Origin: Lumbricus rubellus
Lineage: Eukaryota; Annelida; Clitellata; Crassiclitellata; Lumbricidae
Assembly (NCBI GenBank): GCA_945859605.1
Contig: OX243821.1
Location: forward strand, 19,125,476 to 19,189,475
Reading direction: 5' to 3'
DNA length: 64,000 nucleotides
The translations under genes were made by a program, and so were the position numbers. Below are positions 1 through 11,156 of the stretch, in pieces; positions within the stretch are counted from its first letter, which is position 1, and the number at the start of each line of letters is the position of its first letter. Under the pieces are notes generated by a model that was not told where the DNA came from, did not search any database, and was given only the letters and a program-made list of their open reading frames with translations.

Positions 1-180
1 AAGACAGTGATAGAGAGTGATTGAAAGAGACATACGCACACTCATTAGCACAGGGACAGCGAGAGCAAAGTAGAGCGAAATAAGAGAGCCATGGACATCG
101 TATTGACTATTGACTATAATGGTATATCATGTAATACTCACAGCAGTACACCGTAGAATGTGCTATAAGTAAACATGCCG

Positions 181-440
181 ACGAGCGCACAGAGAAAACC
201 ATACATAGACACGTACGAGCAGCCTCACAGAGAAAGACACAGACATACACAGACACAGGCAGACAGAGACAGACAGACTGACATGCACTCAGACATACAG
301 AGACTCGGATTCAAACAGAAATACAAACATCACACAGAAGCATATGCAGATTGAAGGAGACACACACATACACAAACACAGAGAGATAGAGACGCAGACA
401 GACGCACAAACACAGACAGACGGACGGATACAACTGCCAG
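181..440. repeat. CAGACA-rich microsatellite
   Basis: Irregular purine-rich run of ACAGACA and CACACA words. Its long open frame is an artefact of the low-complexity composition. Confidence 0.8.
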
Positions 441-790
441 CCTCGCATGCTATGGCGCGGAACTATTTCTTCGGGGACCTGACGTCGTTACGGGACTATT
501 TTTTCTACGGCCTCGTCCGGGAATTTTGCATTCGTTTTCATTGCGTCGCTCGTCTGGCTCAGCACATAATTCAACTCAATGATACACCAATGCCACTTGG
601 GTCAGCTCTAATTCTAGGTCAGGCAGTGCTATATACATGTATATATAGTCATCTCGCTTACACTTAACACTACATTACCATCAAAATCGTCAGCCTACTC
701 CCAAAATCATTATTGTAATCAACTTCATCATAATTATTATTAGTCTGGTACTAGAATAATTCATAAGGAAATATGGCAACAGCTGTTGCT
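441..790. other. unique sequence, no gene seen
   Basis: Mixed-composition sequence. An open frame runs in from the neighbouring microsatellite and ends at 667, but it has no domain, signal peptide or splice context I recognise. Confidence 0.5.
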
Positions 791-794
791 ACTA

Positions 795-1080
795 TGAGGA
801 ACAGTATAGTAGGGGTGATATTGGCAGTATTAGTAGTAGTGGCGGCGGTGGTGGTCGTGGTGGTGGTAGTAGTAATAGTGGTAGTGGCAGTGGAAGTGGT
901 AGTGACTGTAGCAGTAGCAGTCGTAGTAGTAATAGCAGTATCAATAGCAGCAGCAGCAGCATCAGTATAGCAGTAGCAGTGGTAGTAGCAACAGCAATAG
1001 TAGTAGTAGAAGCAGCAGCAATACTATTAGAAGGAGTATCAGCATCGACAGCAGCAGCAGCAGCAACAGTAGGAGCGCTC
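795..1080. repeat. AGT/AGC trinucleotide microsatellite
   Basis: Imperfect (AGT)n and (AGC)n interspersed with GGT. Open frames on both strands are runs of Val, Ala, Leu or Ser and are not genes. Confidence 0.85.
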
Positions 1081-1084
1081 CTGG

Positions 1085-1245
1085 CCAACCTCAGCCAAAT
1101 AGAACAGTTTTTCAGATTCTTAACGAACACAGCGGACAATAAAACTCACGCAGTGTAACAGGGAGGCCATCCCAGGTTGCGGAACCAGCTACCGAGAATG
1201 ATCGGCGCTCTATAATAGCCGCTGGGAGCTGACAGGTGGGTTTTC
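1085..1245 (-). mobile_element. LINE 3' end fragment (reverse-transcriptase ORF tail)
   Basis: The minus strand reads RRSFSVAGSATWDGLPVTLR at about 1207-1148. This is the C-terminal signature downstream of the reverse transcriptase in CR1/Jockey-like LINE ORF2 (family pattern: RSFSVAGP..WN.LP..LR). A following VKNLKNCSIWL stretch lies in another frame, matching the family's F(K)..LKT.LF ending, so the copy is frameshifted and dead. Only the extreme 3' end is present, as in 5'-truncated insertions. Confidence 0.7.
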
Positions 1246-1488
1246 TGACTTTACTCTTTCTCTGATAATCTTCTTTTCTCTTTCCTCCTCTTATTTCATG
1301 CCTCACCTATTTTTTTCACGATCGCATCTTACGACCTCTTTAGCGGCATTCTTGCAACAGGTGCCACCGTGTCACGACCAACCCTGAGACTACGACGCAC
1401 TATCAGCACTATAATGTTTTACTCTATCAGCCCACCCATTCTATTAGCGCCGAAGTGTCTAGAATAACATATTTGTATACACGCATAT

Positions 1489-1683
1489 CAGGGCTTTTTT
1501 AACGTGCAGTTACAGTACACAAAATGTGCAGTTCTAAACGGATTTGTGCAGTTGTAAAAGCACTTCTGTGCAATTAAAACCAGTTGAAAAAGGCCATTTT
1601 CTTCCGATTTGGAGTAATTTATCATGGATGATGGGGAAGGGAAGAAGAGGTTGTGCAGTTCTAAAAAAATTTTTAAAACAGAC
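1489..1683 (+). mobile_element. CAGGGCT short element, copy 1 (hAT-like MITE)
   Basis: Begins CAGGGCTTTTTTAACGTGCA and contains several GTGCAGTT words, ending GTTGTGCAGTTCTAAAAA. The same order of words occurs at 25724-25938 (opposite strand), 29517-29681 and 63127-63305. The right end is worn here. No transposase is encoded. Classification rests on the copy at 25724, which has intact ends and an 8-bp target duplication. Confidence 0.7.
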
Positions 1684-1799
1684 TTGACGCATATAATAAT
1701 AATTATTATAATATCAATAACAAATACATATAAACATGCAAGCAGCATGAATGCATGCATTGCATGCAGACAAGTAGTAAGTAGACATAGAGACAGGCG

Positions 1800-2060
1800 G
1801 GCACATGGAAAGACAGATACATACACACATACATTCATTCACTCATTCATTCACCTATGCACACGTGCAAACATGCATACATTCACTCATTCAGTAATAC
1901 GTGTAAACATGCATACGTGCACAACTGCATACGTGCATACGTGCATACATGCATAACTGCATACGTCTATACGTGCATACGTGTATAACTGAATACGTGC
2001 CTGCGTGCAAACGTGCATGCGTGCATGCATACATACACGCACACATACACACATACGTAC
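1800..2060. repeat. CATACGTGCA-type short tandem repeat
   Basis: Irregular array of CATACGTG, CATACATG and CATTCACT words with a period near 8-10 bp. Confidence 0.75.
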
Positions 2061-2309
2061 ATATATCACATAAACCGCGTCAACTCCTGGGTATGATTCA
2101 GCAAAATAATGTAATGAAACGCAAAGAGGAAAACGTTAGCCTCAGACGTTGCAATCAGTAATCAGCCATCATCATCATACGACCACTGATCAAATCATTG
2201 GCATCAAATAATTCTGACGTAAAACCAAATTGTATCATTCTCAGTCGACCGACGTATTATAGAAAGAAATAGCTTTCATCAATCAGTCTCCAAAACAGTC
2301 TTAGCAGAT

Positions 2310-2557
2310 TCCGGGACTGACTGGCTGGCTGGCTGATTGATTTATTGACTGACTGGCTGATTGACTGACTGACTGACTGGCTGATTGAATGATTGACTGA
2401 CTGACTGACTGGCTGGCTGGCTGATTGATTGACTGACTGACTGACTGACATACTGACTGACTGACCGACCGACCGACTGACTGTCTGGCTGACTGACTGA
2501 CTGGCTGATTGAATGATTGACTGACTGACTGACTGGCTGGCTGGCTGATTGATTGAT

Positions 2558-2593
<36 letters not shown>

Positions 2594-2665
2594 CGACCGA
2601 CCGACTGACTGACTGTCTGGCTGACTGACTGACTGAATGAATGAATGACTGGCTGGCTGATTGAT

Positions 2666-2701
<36 letters not shown>

Positions 2702-2775
2702 CGACCGACCGACTGACTGACTGTCTGGCTGACTGACTGGCTGACTGACTGAATGAATGACTGACTGACCTAATG
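2310..2775. repeat. GACT/GGCT tetranucleotide array with longer period
   Basis: GACTGACTGACTGGCTGATT words. Blocks carrying ACCGACCGACCGACTGACTG recur three times (about 2462, 2591 and 2699), so a higher-order unit of roughly 110-130 bp has been duplicated. Confidence 0.85.
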
Positions 2776-3087
2776 CACTCGCTCGTTCACACAACGCTCA
2801 TTTACTCACTTGATCGCTTACTCACTTACTCGCTCGCCCAGCTCAAATCCCACGTGAGCAACAACACATGCTCTTCTACTATTGGGAACGTTGCTGTTCC
2901 ACTGCCCGGAGTCAGGGCTAACAGGTTGGCTGAATAAATAAAAATGGAAAGAGTGTGTGAGAATTTTGGGAAATAATCGGTTCTGATTATAAAGGGTTAA
3001 GCCCCAGGGACCTATTAAGAGACAGAGCTACATGTACATGTATGTAGGATATGATGTAATAAAATGGAAAAGGATTGACAGGCAGTA

Positions 3088-3089
<2 letters not shown>

Positions 3090-3178
<89 letters not shown>

Positions 3179-3280
3179 GACAGAAACAGAGAGAGAGAGA
3201 CAGACAGAGACACAGACAGAGACAGATACATACACAGAGGCAGAGACATAGACAGCGACAGAGACAGAGATAGGCCAGTA
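3090..3280. repeat. (GA)n / (GACA)n microsatellite
   Basis: Pure GA run of about 40 bp followed by GACA repeats and interrupted GAGACA. Confidence 0.9.
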
Positions 3281-3417
3281 TCCTGTTGCACATCTATATT
3301 AATAAAGAGAGGATTCTGTCTGTGTGTCTGTCTGTCTGTGTGTTTGACCGGAATGCATTTCGACAGTTTTTGACCTTTTCACTCCAAACCTTCACTACTC
3401 TCTCCGTCTCGGCGTCG

Positions 3418-3615
3418 GACACCCAGTGGAGGGGTTGGCGATTCTCTATAACCATGGGGGCCAGGGTGGGGGGCGAAACCCCCAATTTTTTTTCAATAAA
3501 ACGCAGCAATTGATTTCAAACTTTGCACCTAGACAGAGGGCCATCGGAACCACCCAGTGGAGTTGTTGGCGAATCTCCCCCACCATAGAGGCCACGGTGG
3601 GGGCGAAAACCCTAA
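3418..3615. repeat. diverged tandem duplication, about 130-bp spacing
   Basis: CACCCAGTGGAGGGGTTGGC at 3420 and CACCCAGTGGAGTTGTTGGC at 3552 each begin a stretch that continues with TCTC, a CCAT word, GGCCA, GGTGGGGG and CGAAA. The two blocks are separated by AT-rich sequence. It lies just left of the composite element at 3724. No coding potential seen. Confidence 0.65.
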
Positions 3616-3764
3616 GTTTATTAAACACCTTTTTAAACGCTTGCATGGTCATTATATAAACGCAGCTGATGTAAATGATCTTCCAATCCGCTTTGCTGTA
3701 AAGTCTTACTATAATTATAGTCAACTAGCTGAACACGGCCACGCGTTGCTGTGGCTGAAAAGAG

Positions 3765-4012
3765 CATTCAACCATCCCTCCCTACCTCCCCCTCCCCAAC
3801 CCCCTCACCCACCCCTCCCCTTCCGTCTGCCAACCCTCCCCTTCGCCTGCCCCTCCCCTCTCCTCTCCCTCCCCTCCCCTGCCCATCCCCTCCCTCCGCT
3901 CTCTCTCCAACCCCTCCCCAACCCCTCCCAACCCCGTACCCCTCCCACTCCCCTCCCACGTACATCGCTCCCCTCCGCTCCCTCCCCACCCTCTTCGTCC
4001 CATTAAACCCTA
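3765..4012. repeat. C-rich CCCCTCCC tract
   Basis: Almost G-free on the plus strand, with CCCTCCCC, CCAACCCC and CTCCCCT words. Open frames on both strands are Pro/Ser or Gly/Arg artefacts. Confidence 0.85.
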
Positions 4013-4018
4013 ATTTCA

Positions 4019-5005
4019 CGGGTGGCGTACAGGTGGAGAGGTCAGAGTGTGGTGGGGTGTTGTCGGGTGGGTGAGTTTGGGGTGTGTTGGTGGAGGGTGT
4101 GGGGTGGGGAGGGAGCTGGCTTGGGCTGGGGGTTCGGGTGGTGGGGTGGAGGGTAGGGGTGAGTGTAGGATGGGTGGAGGTGGTAGGTGGAGGGCGGAAG
4201 GGGTCGGATGGGGCGGGTGAACGAGGTGGGGTGGACGGGGTGGGGTGGGGTTCGGGGGTGGAGGTGGGAATATGGTGAGAGTGTGGGGTGGAGGTGGAGT
4301 GGAGGTGGGGTGAAGGTGAGGGTGTGGTGAGGGTGGGGTGAGGTGGAGGGGTGGAGGTGTGAAGCGGGGCGGGTGGAGGGGTGGGTGGGGTGGGGTGGAA
4401 GCTTTGGGGTGGAGGTGGGGTGGTGAGGATGGGGTGGAGGTGGCGTGGAGAAGTGAAGCGGGGGCGGATGGAAGGGGGTGGGGTGTACGGGGTGGGGTCG
4501 AGGTGGGGTGGAGGTGTGGTGTGGGTGGGTGGGTGAAAAGGGTGGCATTGGGCGGGTGAACGGGGTGTGGTGAGGGTTGGGAGTTGGGTGAGGTGGAGGG
4601 GTGGAGGTGTGAAGCGGGGCGGGTGCAGGGTGTGGGTGAGGTGGGGTGCTTTGGGGTGGAGGTGGGGGTGTGGTGAGGATGGGGTGGAGGTGGCGTGGAG
4701 GGGTGAAGCGGGGCGGATGGAAGGGGGTGGGGTGTACGAGGTGGGGTGGAGGTGTGGTGTGGGTGAAATGAGTGGCATGGGGCGGGTGAACGGGGTGTGG
4801 TGAGGGTGAGGGTGGGTGAGGTGGAGGGGTGGAGGTGTGAAGCGGGGGCGGGTGGAGGTGTGGGTGTACGGGGTGGGGTGGGGGTTTTGGGGTGGAGGGG
4901 GGGTGTGGTGAGGATGGGGTGGAGGGGTGAAGCGGGAACGGATGGAAGGGGTGCTGTACGGGGTTGGGTGGGGGTGGAGGTGGGGTGTGGTTTGGTTGTG
5001 GCCTG
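4019..5005. repeat. G-rich GGTGGAGGTGGGG minisatellite
   Basis: Strongly G-biased plus strand. Units of about 10-15 bp (GGGGTGGAGGTG) are nested in a longer unit near 230 bp that carries GGTGTGAAGCGGGGCGGGTG, present at about 4348, 4608 and, with variation, 4835. Many GGG runs make G-quadruplex formation likely. Long open frames on both strands are low-complexity shadows. Confidence 0.85.
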
Positions 5006-5199
5006 AGCGGGTCTAATCCTAAATTTCCCGGGCAACGCCGGGTACCCCAGCTAGTACATGTATAATTATAGACCTTGCAGTGTGTTTGGGCGTGCGTTGG
5101 GCTATTTGTTCAGCAGTTTCGACGGTCGGTTTTAGTGACGGACGACAACGATTAAATGGTCGAATAGCATGACATCCGATCCGACAGAGACTATGCTGC

Positions 5200-5860
5200 T
5201 CTGTCACTCTCTCTGTCTGTCTCTGTCTATCTGTCTGTCTTCCTATTTTTCTCTGTTTGTTTATGTATGTATGTCTGTCTCTCTCTCGAAATTTATCTCT
5301 GTCTGTTTATGTATGTTTGTCTGTCTCTGTCTGTCTCCCTATTTCTCTCTGTTTGTTTATGTATGTATGTCTGTCTCTCTCTCGAAATTTATCTCTGTCT
5401 GTTTATGTATGTTTGTCTGTCTCTGTCTGTCTCCCTATTTCTCTCTGTTTGTTTATGTATGTCTGTCTGTCTCTCTCGATATTTCTCTCTGTCTCTGTCC
5501 CTGTCCCCCTGTCTCTGTCTCCCTGTCTCTCTGTCTCTCTGTCACTGCGTATGCCACTCTCTTCGTCTGTCTCTGTCTCTCTTCTTATTTCTCTTTGTCT
5601 GTTCATGTCTGTTTATGTCTGTCTGTCTATCTGGATATTTATCTCCATGTCTATCTCTCTCCTTATCTCTCTCTATCTGTCTATGGAGACTGTGTCTGTC
5701 TGCCTGTCTCTCTATATAGCCTATAATCAACCTCTGTGTCTGTCTGTCTGTCTGCCTGCCTATCAGCCTGTCTGCTGACGTCTGTCTGTCTGTCTGTCTG
5801 CTTGCCTGTCTGCTGACTTCTATCTGTCTGTCTGTATGTCTCTCTCTTTACATCACGATC
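5200..5860. repeat. CTGT/TCTG microsatellite with a 96-bp higher-order unit
   Basis: (GTCT)n and (TCTC)n mixture. A block beginning GTTTGTTTATGTATGTATGT at 5255 recurs at 5351, and a partial one at 5447, giving a 96-bp tandem unit. Confidence 0.85.
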
Positions 5861-5981
5861 TCTCAGTTCAGTGCGTTGACATGACTGAACAGTGATAATT
5901 GACATATAATTGATGTGTCATCGCGTTCGATGCTGTCATGTTACCTTTGACTAATTTCTGTTTTCCCTCATATTCTGATCT

Positions 5982-6045
5982 AATATATATATAAATGTAT
6001 ATATATATCTTGTCTACATATATATGTGTATATATATGTGTCTAA

Positions 6046-6082
<37 letters not shown>

Positions 6083-6091
6083 TAGACCATA

Positions 6092-6132
<41 letters not shown>
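5982..6132. repeat. (AT)n microsatellite
   Basis: Three runs of TATATA, the longest near 35 bp, separated by GTGTCTAATG and AAGTAGACCATACC. Confidence 0.85.
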
Positions 6133-6133
<1 letters not shown>

Positions 6134-6135
6134 TG

Positions 6136-6894
6136 TGTATGCATTGAACCTAATGAAGCTGGTAATTACTGTTGTAATTGAAATGGTTTAGATTTTGACA
6201 ACTAGCACGATTACTGAAAATCATTACTACTATATTACCACCACTACATACACTGCTAATTCTACCACGATCACTATACCGCAAATTAAACCGTTTCGCT
6301 ATTCGTCTGGTTTGTTTACCTCCCAAGAACAGTTTGATATTAAACAGGGCTGTACTGGCAAATTCGACGTGATTATAAGCTACACGTTGCAGGTGCCCAC
6401 TGCCTACGCCTGTCTTACTTTAGCTAATTTTCCTGTATAACATAAATATTTGGGAGTTCAATGCACGCTGTATACCTGAGTATAACCCTCGACTACAAGC
6501 TGTGATATTAAGCATTTTCCGTAAACAAACGCGTTTAACACGTTTAATGTCAAATCTTTGTACAAATATTTAAGTGCAGTTGCTGCGAAAATCGCGTTCA
6601 ACATGCGTTGTGTTCGTCTATGCATGTAGTTTCTTTGGCAAAATAAGAAAAAGCAGGACATCTCTTGTGTACTTAGCACAAGTATAAAAGCAATCAGAAG
6701 TCTGTAAAGTGTTCGGCACAGGTAGTCAAAAATGCTGTCGTTGATGATGGTAATCACGATGATGATAATCATGATGATGATGTATCTCAATTCAAGTTTA
6801 TTGAACATGTATGTTTTTCTACATAAAATAATGCATTTACAGAGTAGTAGACCTAATTCAATGGCGTAGGCCTACTTCAGCCTGGCATCAATAA
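6136..6894. other. unique sequence, no gene seen
   Basis: AT-rich non-repetitive sequence. Open frames of about 80 (plus) and 116 (minus) codons lack recognisable domains and have no convincing splice partners. Confidence 0.5.
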
Positions 6895-7065
6895 TGATGA
6901 TTGCTTGCTTGACTGGCTGGCTGACTGACTGACACAATAACTGACTGTCTGACTGACGCATTGATTGACTGACTCATTGATTTTCTGATTGATTGACTGA
7001 CTGACTGACGGACTGACGGACTGACTGATTGACTGGCTGACTGATTGATTGATTGACTGATTGAT

Positions 7066-7100
<35 letters not shown>

Positions 7101-7105
7101 CTGAT
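6895..7105. repeat. GACT/GATT tetranucleotide array
   Basis: GACTGACTGATTGATTGATT words; ends in a pure (GATT)n run near 7070. Confidence 0.85.
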
Positions 7106-7714
7106 GACAACATTGACGATTACGATATTAACTGTTAAGAATTTCTTACCTTGAAAGTCCTTGATCAGAGGAAATAAAGCATTCTGAACCTCCAAAAAGC
7201 TATCTTTGACAATATAATTTAGAAGCTTTACTAATAAATCCAAACAACTCAACCAGATCTTAGAAATCCCCACAGAAGCCAAAGTAACCTCCTTCCTCCA
7301 TGATGATAATATAGACTTTTAAAAATCCTCCTCAGCCCGTCAAAATTATTTTTTAAACAAGCTTTGTACTCAGTGAACTGAACCCCGAACGTGCACAACA
7401 TTCCCAAAGTCAATTTTATTTAACGACACTGTCATAATTATCGACGATGATTGGTGCAGGCTACTTCTTACACAATGCTAATTCCTTTCGTGCGTAGACC
7501 TACCCTAACCCCTTCCCTTGTTATCGTTTACCTGTGGGTCACGTGCACCGGCGTTGACCTGCCTAACAATCAAATTACCTGTACAGAACATGGCGTGGGG
7601 TTTACTATTGGACGCGCCTATAATTGGCCACAGACTGAAGACTAGAGACTTATTGAGGGCGCAAAGATCAAAATAGGCTAATATAGTTGTCTGTATACAT
7701 TGCTATTATAGGCC
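7106..7714. other. unique sequence, no gene seen
   Basis: No recognisable coding domain, RNA gene or repeat family. A 64-codon plus-strand frame at 7451-7645 has no supporting feature. Confidence 0.45.
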
Positions 7715-8150
7715 TTTCGTGGCAGTGATGATAATAACGACGACGACAACGACGATGATAATGACGACGATGAAGACCATGATGATGATGAAGATGATAA
7801 TAATCATGATTATAATGACGATAACGATAGTAGTGATGCTTATGTTGATGATAATGACGACGATGATGATAACGATGATGATGACGATAATGAGGAGGAA
7901 GATGTTGATGAGAATGCTGCTGCTGCTGATGATGATAATGATGATAATGATGATAATGATGACGACGACTGCAATGATGATGATTTTTGGTAATGATTAC
8001 GACGACGATGCCGACGACGATGATCATGTTGATGGTGATGATTGTGAATATATTGGCGATGATGATGTTGATGATGACGATGATGCCAGTGATGACAACG
8101 ACGACAACGACGACGACAATGATGCTAACAACGACTGGCAATATTATTAC
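7715..8150. repeat. GAT/GAC/GATAAT microsatellite
   Basis: Imperfect GATGAT, GACGAC and GATAATGAT words over 430 bp. Long frames read as Met/Thr, Asp or His runs and are not genes. Confidence 0.9.
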
Positions 8151-8254
8151 GCCATGATAACTGTCATAACTACATTTCCTTTCCATTATTATATGTTATA
8201 GCCAGCCATCATCGTCTTCATCATTATTCGACCTCCCTACGTGACACTCATCGC

Positions 8255-8905
8255 TTCTACAGACAGATACAGAGACAGCGACAGAGACAGAGACGGTTCT
8301 TTTCACCTCTACAGAGAAAGAGAAAGAGAGAGAGAGAAAAAGACAGGGACAGAGAGACAGAGACATAGACAGAGACATAGACAGAGACATAGACAGAGAC
8401 ATAGACAGAGACAGAGACAAAGACAGGGGAGAGACAGAGACAGAGAGGCAGAGAGACAGAAAGACAGGCAGAGACAGGCAGAGACAGAGACGGTTCTCTT
8501 CACCTATACAGAGAAAGAGAGAGAAAAAAAGACAGGGACAGAGAGACAGACAGAGAGACAGAGACATAGACAGAGACATAGACAGAGACAGAGACAAAAA
8601 CAGGGGAGAGACAGAGAGACAGACAGAGAGAGAAATAGCGACAGAGACAGAAACAGAGACAGAGAGACAGAGACAGAGGCAGAGAAAGAAACAGAGACAG
8701 AGAGACAGAGACAGAGAGACAGGGAGACAGAGACATAGACATAGGCAGAGAGAGACACAGACAGAGAGACAGACAGAGAGACAGCGACAGAGACAGAAAC
8801 AGAGACAGAGAGACAGCGAAAGATACAGAAACAGAAACAGACACAGACATAGACAGAGATAGAAACACAGAGACAGAGACAGACAGCGACAGAGACAGAC
8901 ACACG
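8255..8905. repeat. GACAGA microsatellite with about 195-bp higher-order unit
   Basis: AGAGACAGAGACA words. ACGGTTCTTTTCACCTCTAC at 8292 and ACGGTTCTCTTCACCTATAC near 8488 each start a similar block; a third ACGGTTCTAATCTTCAC occurs at 8903. Confidence 0.85.
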
Positions 8906-9194
8906 GTTCTAATCTTCACAACGAGAGGCGCCCGGTGCTGAAAGTGCATGCGCATGCTAATCATCAAAGACAGAGGAATACACCGCACTGAAACAGCGAT
9001 GCCAATTAAGACCTTCCGTCATTCACAACCGTATTGAATTCAACGCCACTGCATCGTGGACCACACCCCTCACTGTTGTCACGATGCCAGGATGCCATGA
9101 AAGCACGTTGCCGACACAAAGGCCAATGCCGCCGTTCTGCGACTTGCACTGTCGCTGCAGTAGCCGCGGTCTCACAAAGGAGTGAGCTTGGATG

Positions 9195-9310
9195 GTGAGA
9201 TACTGGGCGTGGTGCTAGTGGATAAGCTGGTGCCCTCCTGCCGCCATTGGATTTCGAGTTGGGCTTTGGAAATTTGGAGATTACGATTACGATTACGAAT
9301 ACGATTGTTG
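9195..9310 (+). mobile_element. SINE-like fragment with GATTAC tail, copy A
   Basis: GTGGATAAGCTGGTGCCCTC, then TTTCGAGTTGGGCTTTGGAA and a (GATTAC)n tail. The same order of words is found inverted at 49592-49690, and partly at 9903-9980 and 26110-26215. A short-unit 3' tail is typical of retroposons. Confidence 0.6.
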
Positions 9311-9339
9311 GTGGTTTGAAGTTCACGCCAACTGTACTT

Positions 9340-9519
9340 GATTTTCTGTCTCCTCCTCCTCCTTCTCTTCTGCCTCCTCCTCCTCCTTCTTCTCATCCTC
9401 CTCCTCTTCGTCCTCCACCACCTCTTCGTCGTCTTCCTAGCCTCACTGCTGCCTCCAGACTCGAATGCTGCCTTGACCTTTCTGGTGTTAGCTTAGAGGC
9501 TAAGCCTGTTGTTGAGTTG

Positions 9520-9591
<72 letters not shown>

Positions 9592-9725
9592 CAGCCCTCA
9601 AGGAAGTCAATACCTTAACAGATTGTCTCTGGTCTTGCTTACTCCCTCTCCTCCTCCTTTTATTCTCCTCTTCTCCTCTTCTTCTCTCCTCTCCTCTACT
9701 CCTCTCCTCTCATCCTCTCTGGTTT
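9340..9725. repeat. CTC-rich tract, pure (GT)n and TCCTC tract
   Basis: Pyrimidine-rich CTCCTCCT at 9345-9440, an uninterrupted (GT)n of about 30 units at 9523-9588, and CTCCTCTC words at 9640-9722. Confidence 0.85.
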
Positions 9726-9902
9726 CAACCAACGCAGCATAGACCCGATTTTCATCAAGGATTGTGTTTGGATGCTCATGAACTCCATGAACCCGTTGAC
9801 GAGTTTGTGGTTCCGAATTGACCTCAACGAACTTCCGCCACCTCCTCATACTCATCCCAGGTCTTGCGGGACTATAATCTGAGCGTGGCATTTACTGACA
9901 AG

Positions 9903-9980
9903 CCATCGTGAATAAGCTGTGGCCATGCAGCTCTGGAGTGGCGACTTATAACTCGAGGTTAACGATTACGATATTTAGGC
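9903..9980 (+). mobile_element. SINE-like fragment, copy B (partial)
   Basis: CATCGTGAATAAGCTGTGGC, then GGAGTGGCGACTTATAACTC and GATTACGATA, the same order as copy A but with only one tail unit. Confidence 0.45.
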
Positions 9981-10016
9981 AAGCCTTGCGATATAAGCTG
10001 TACAGACAAAGCTAAT

Positions 10017-10472
10017 ATGAAGCTTATAGGACGCTAATAAGCAGCTAACAGGAGGCAAACAGGAAGCTAATAAGAATCTAACAGGACGCTAACAAGAAGC
10101 TAACTGGACGCTAATAAGAAGCTAACAAAAGCTATTTTGAAACTAGTAAGAAGCTAATAGGAAGCAAATAGGAAGTTAATAGAAGCCAATGGGAAGCTAA
10201 CAGGAAGCTGATAAGAAGCTAATAGGAGCAAATAGGACGCTAATGAACCGCTAACCAAAAGCTAATAGGAAGCTAGTAGGAAGCTAATCGGAGGCTAATA
10301 CGAAGCTAACACAAAGATAATTGGAAGCTAATCGGAGGCTAATACGAAGCTAGTACGAAGCTAATAGGAAGCTACATGTAAGTGGAGGCTAATACGAAGC
10401 TAATACGAAGCTAATACGAAGCTAACAAGAAGCTAATAGGACGCTAACAGGAGGCTAATAGGAAGAGCAATC
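10017..10472 (+). repeat. 11-bp minisatellite (AAGCTAATAGG) upstream of Shaw exon 1
   Basis: About 40 imperfect copies of an 11-bp unit, AAGCTAATAGG, with CGCTAATAGGA and GGCTAATACGA variants. The array ends 20 bp before the Shaw start codon, so it may be 5' UTR or promoter DNA. The same unit appears in opposite orientation in the following intron (11157-11540). Confidence 0.85.
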
Positions 10473-10491
10473 AATAGAAAAGGTAGTGACA

Positions 10492-11001
10492 ATGGCGGAC
10501 ACGGATCATAGGATAACCCTGAACGTCGGCGGCATCCGACACGAGACGAACAAGGCGACGCTGAAGAAGATCCCAGCCACGCGGCTGTCCCGCCTGACGG
10601 AAGCCCTCGCCAACTACGACCCCATCCTTAACGAGTACTTCTTCGACCGTCACTCCGGGGTCTTCGCCCAGGTACTCAACTACTACCGGACGGGGAAGCT
10701 GCACTACCCCACCGACGTCTGCGGGCCCCTCTTCGAGGAGGAGCTGGAGTTCTGGGGACTGGACGCGAACCAGGTGGAACCGTGTTGCTGGATGACCTAC
10801 ACGACCCACAGGGATACCAGGGAGACGCTGCAGATCCTGGATCGTCTGGATCTGGACAGTAATACCCCGACGGAGGAAGAGATGATGAAGAAGTTTGGGT
10901 TGGAGGAGAAGTACCGATGCGGTCAACTGAGTTGCTGGCAGTCGCTGAAGCCGAAGATCTGGCTGGTCTTTGAGGAACCGAATTCGTCGCTAGGTGCAAA
11001 G
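10492..11001 (+). CDS. Shaw: Shaw/Kv3-type potassium channel, exon 1 (T1 domain)
   Basis: Encodes residues 1-170 of a voltage-gated K+ channel alpha subunit acting as a tetramer in the plasma membrane of excitable cells. The start is the ATG at 10492 (context ACAATGG), giving [19 protein letters not shown], the beginning of a Shaw-type T1 tetramerisation domain (about residues 7-105). The zinc-binding signature of non-Shaker T1 domains, H-X5-C-X20-CC, is intact: H71, C77, C98, C99. [20 protein letters not shown] and [18 protein letters not shown] are family hallmarks. The linker to S1 ends in SSLGAK. The exon closes with GCAAAG|GTAGGT, phase 0, joining exon 2 at 11606. An additional upstream 5' UTR exon cannot be excluded. 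Base composition is clearly more GC-rich than the surroundings, as expected of a conserved exon. Confidence 0.95.
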
Positions 11002-11156
11002 GTAGGTTGGTTGTACACTTGTAATTGATGGATGGGTCGGTTTGAGTGGGACGTGAGTGGATGAATGAATGAATTGGAAGATGGACAGATGGGTGAATGG
11101 ATTGATGGATTTGTGCATTGATAGAAGGATGAATTTATTGATCGATATTATTATAC

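Larger units (their letters stand above)
3724..5055. mobile_element. composite element with imperfect terminal inverted repeats enclosing C-rich and G-rich arrays
   Basis: The left end reads ACTAGCTGAACACGGCCACG. The right end reads CGGGCAACGCCGGGTACCCC followed by AGCTAGT, and its reverse complement starts ACTAGCTGGGGTACCCGGCG. The outer 8 bp (ACTAGCTG) are inverted copies, and both sides contain a GCGTTGC-like word a few bases in. TATAATTATAG occurs just outside each end, 3-5 bp away. I infer a transposon whose interior has been replaced or expanded by minisatellite. No transposase is visible, so superfamily is open. Confidence 0.45.

Noticed and set aside
2342..2794. 150-codon Ser/Gln/Val frame
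   Set aside because: Translation of a GACT tetranucleotide array.
3768..5035. Two minus-strand frames of more than 330 codons rich in Pro, His and Thr
   Set aside because: They follow a G-rich minisatellite read on the opposite strand. No domain or start context is present, and equally long frames exist on the plus strand.
9522..9621. Poly Cys-Val frames
   Set aside because: Translation of (GT)n.
10471..10999. Minus-strand frames opposite Shaw exon 1
   Set aside because: Shadow of a highly conserved, GC-rich plus-strand exon.
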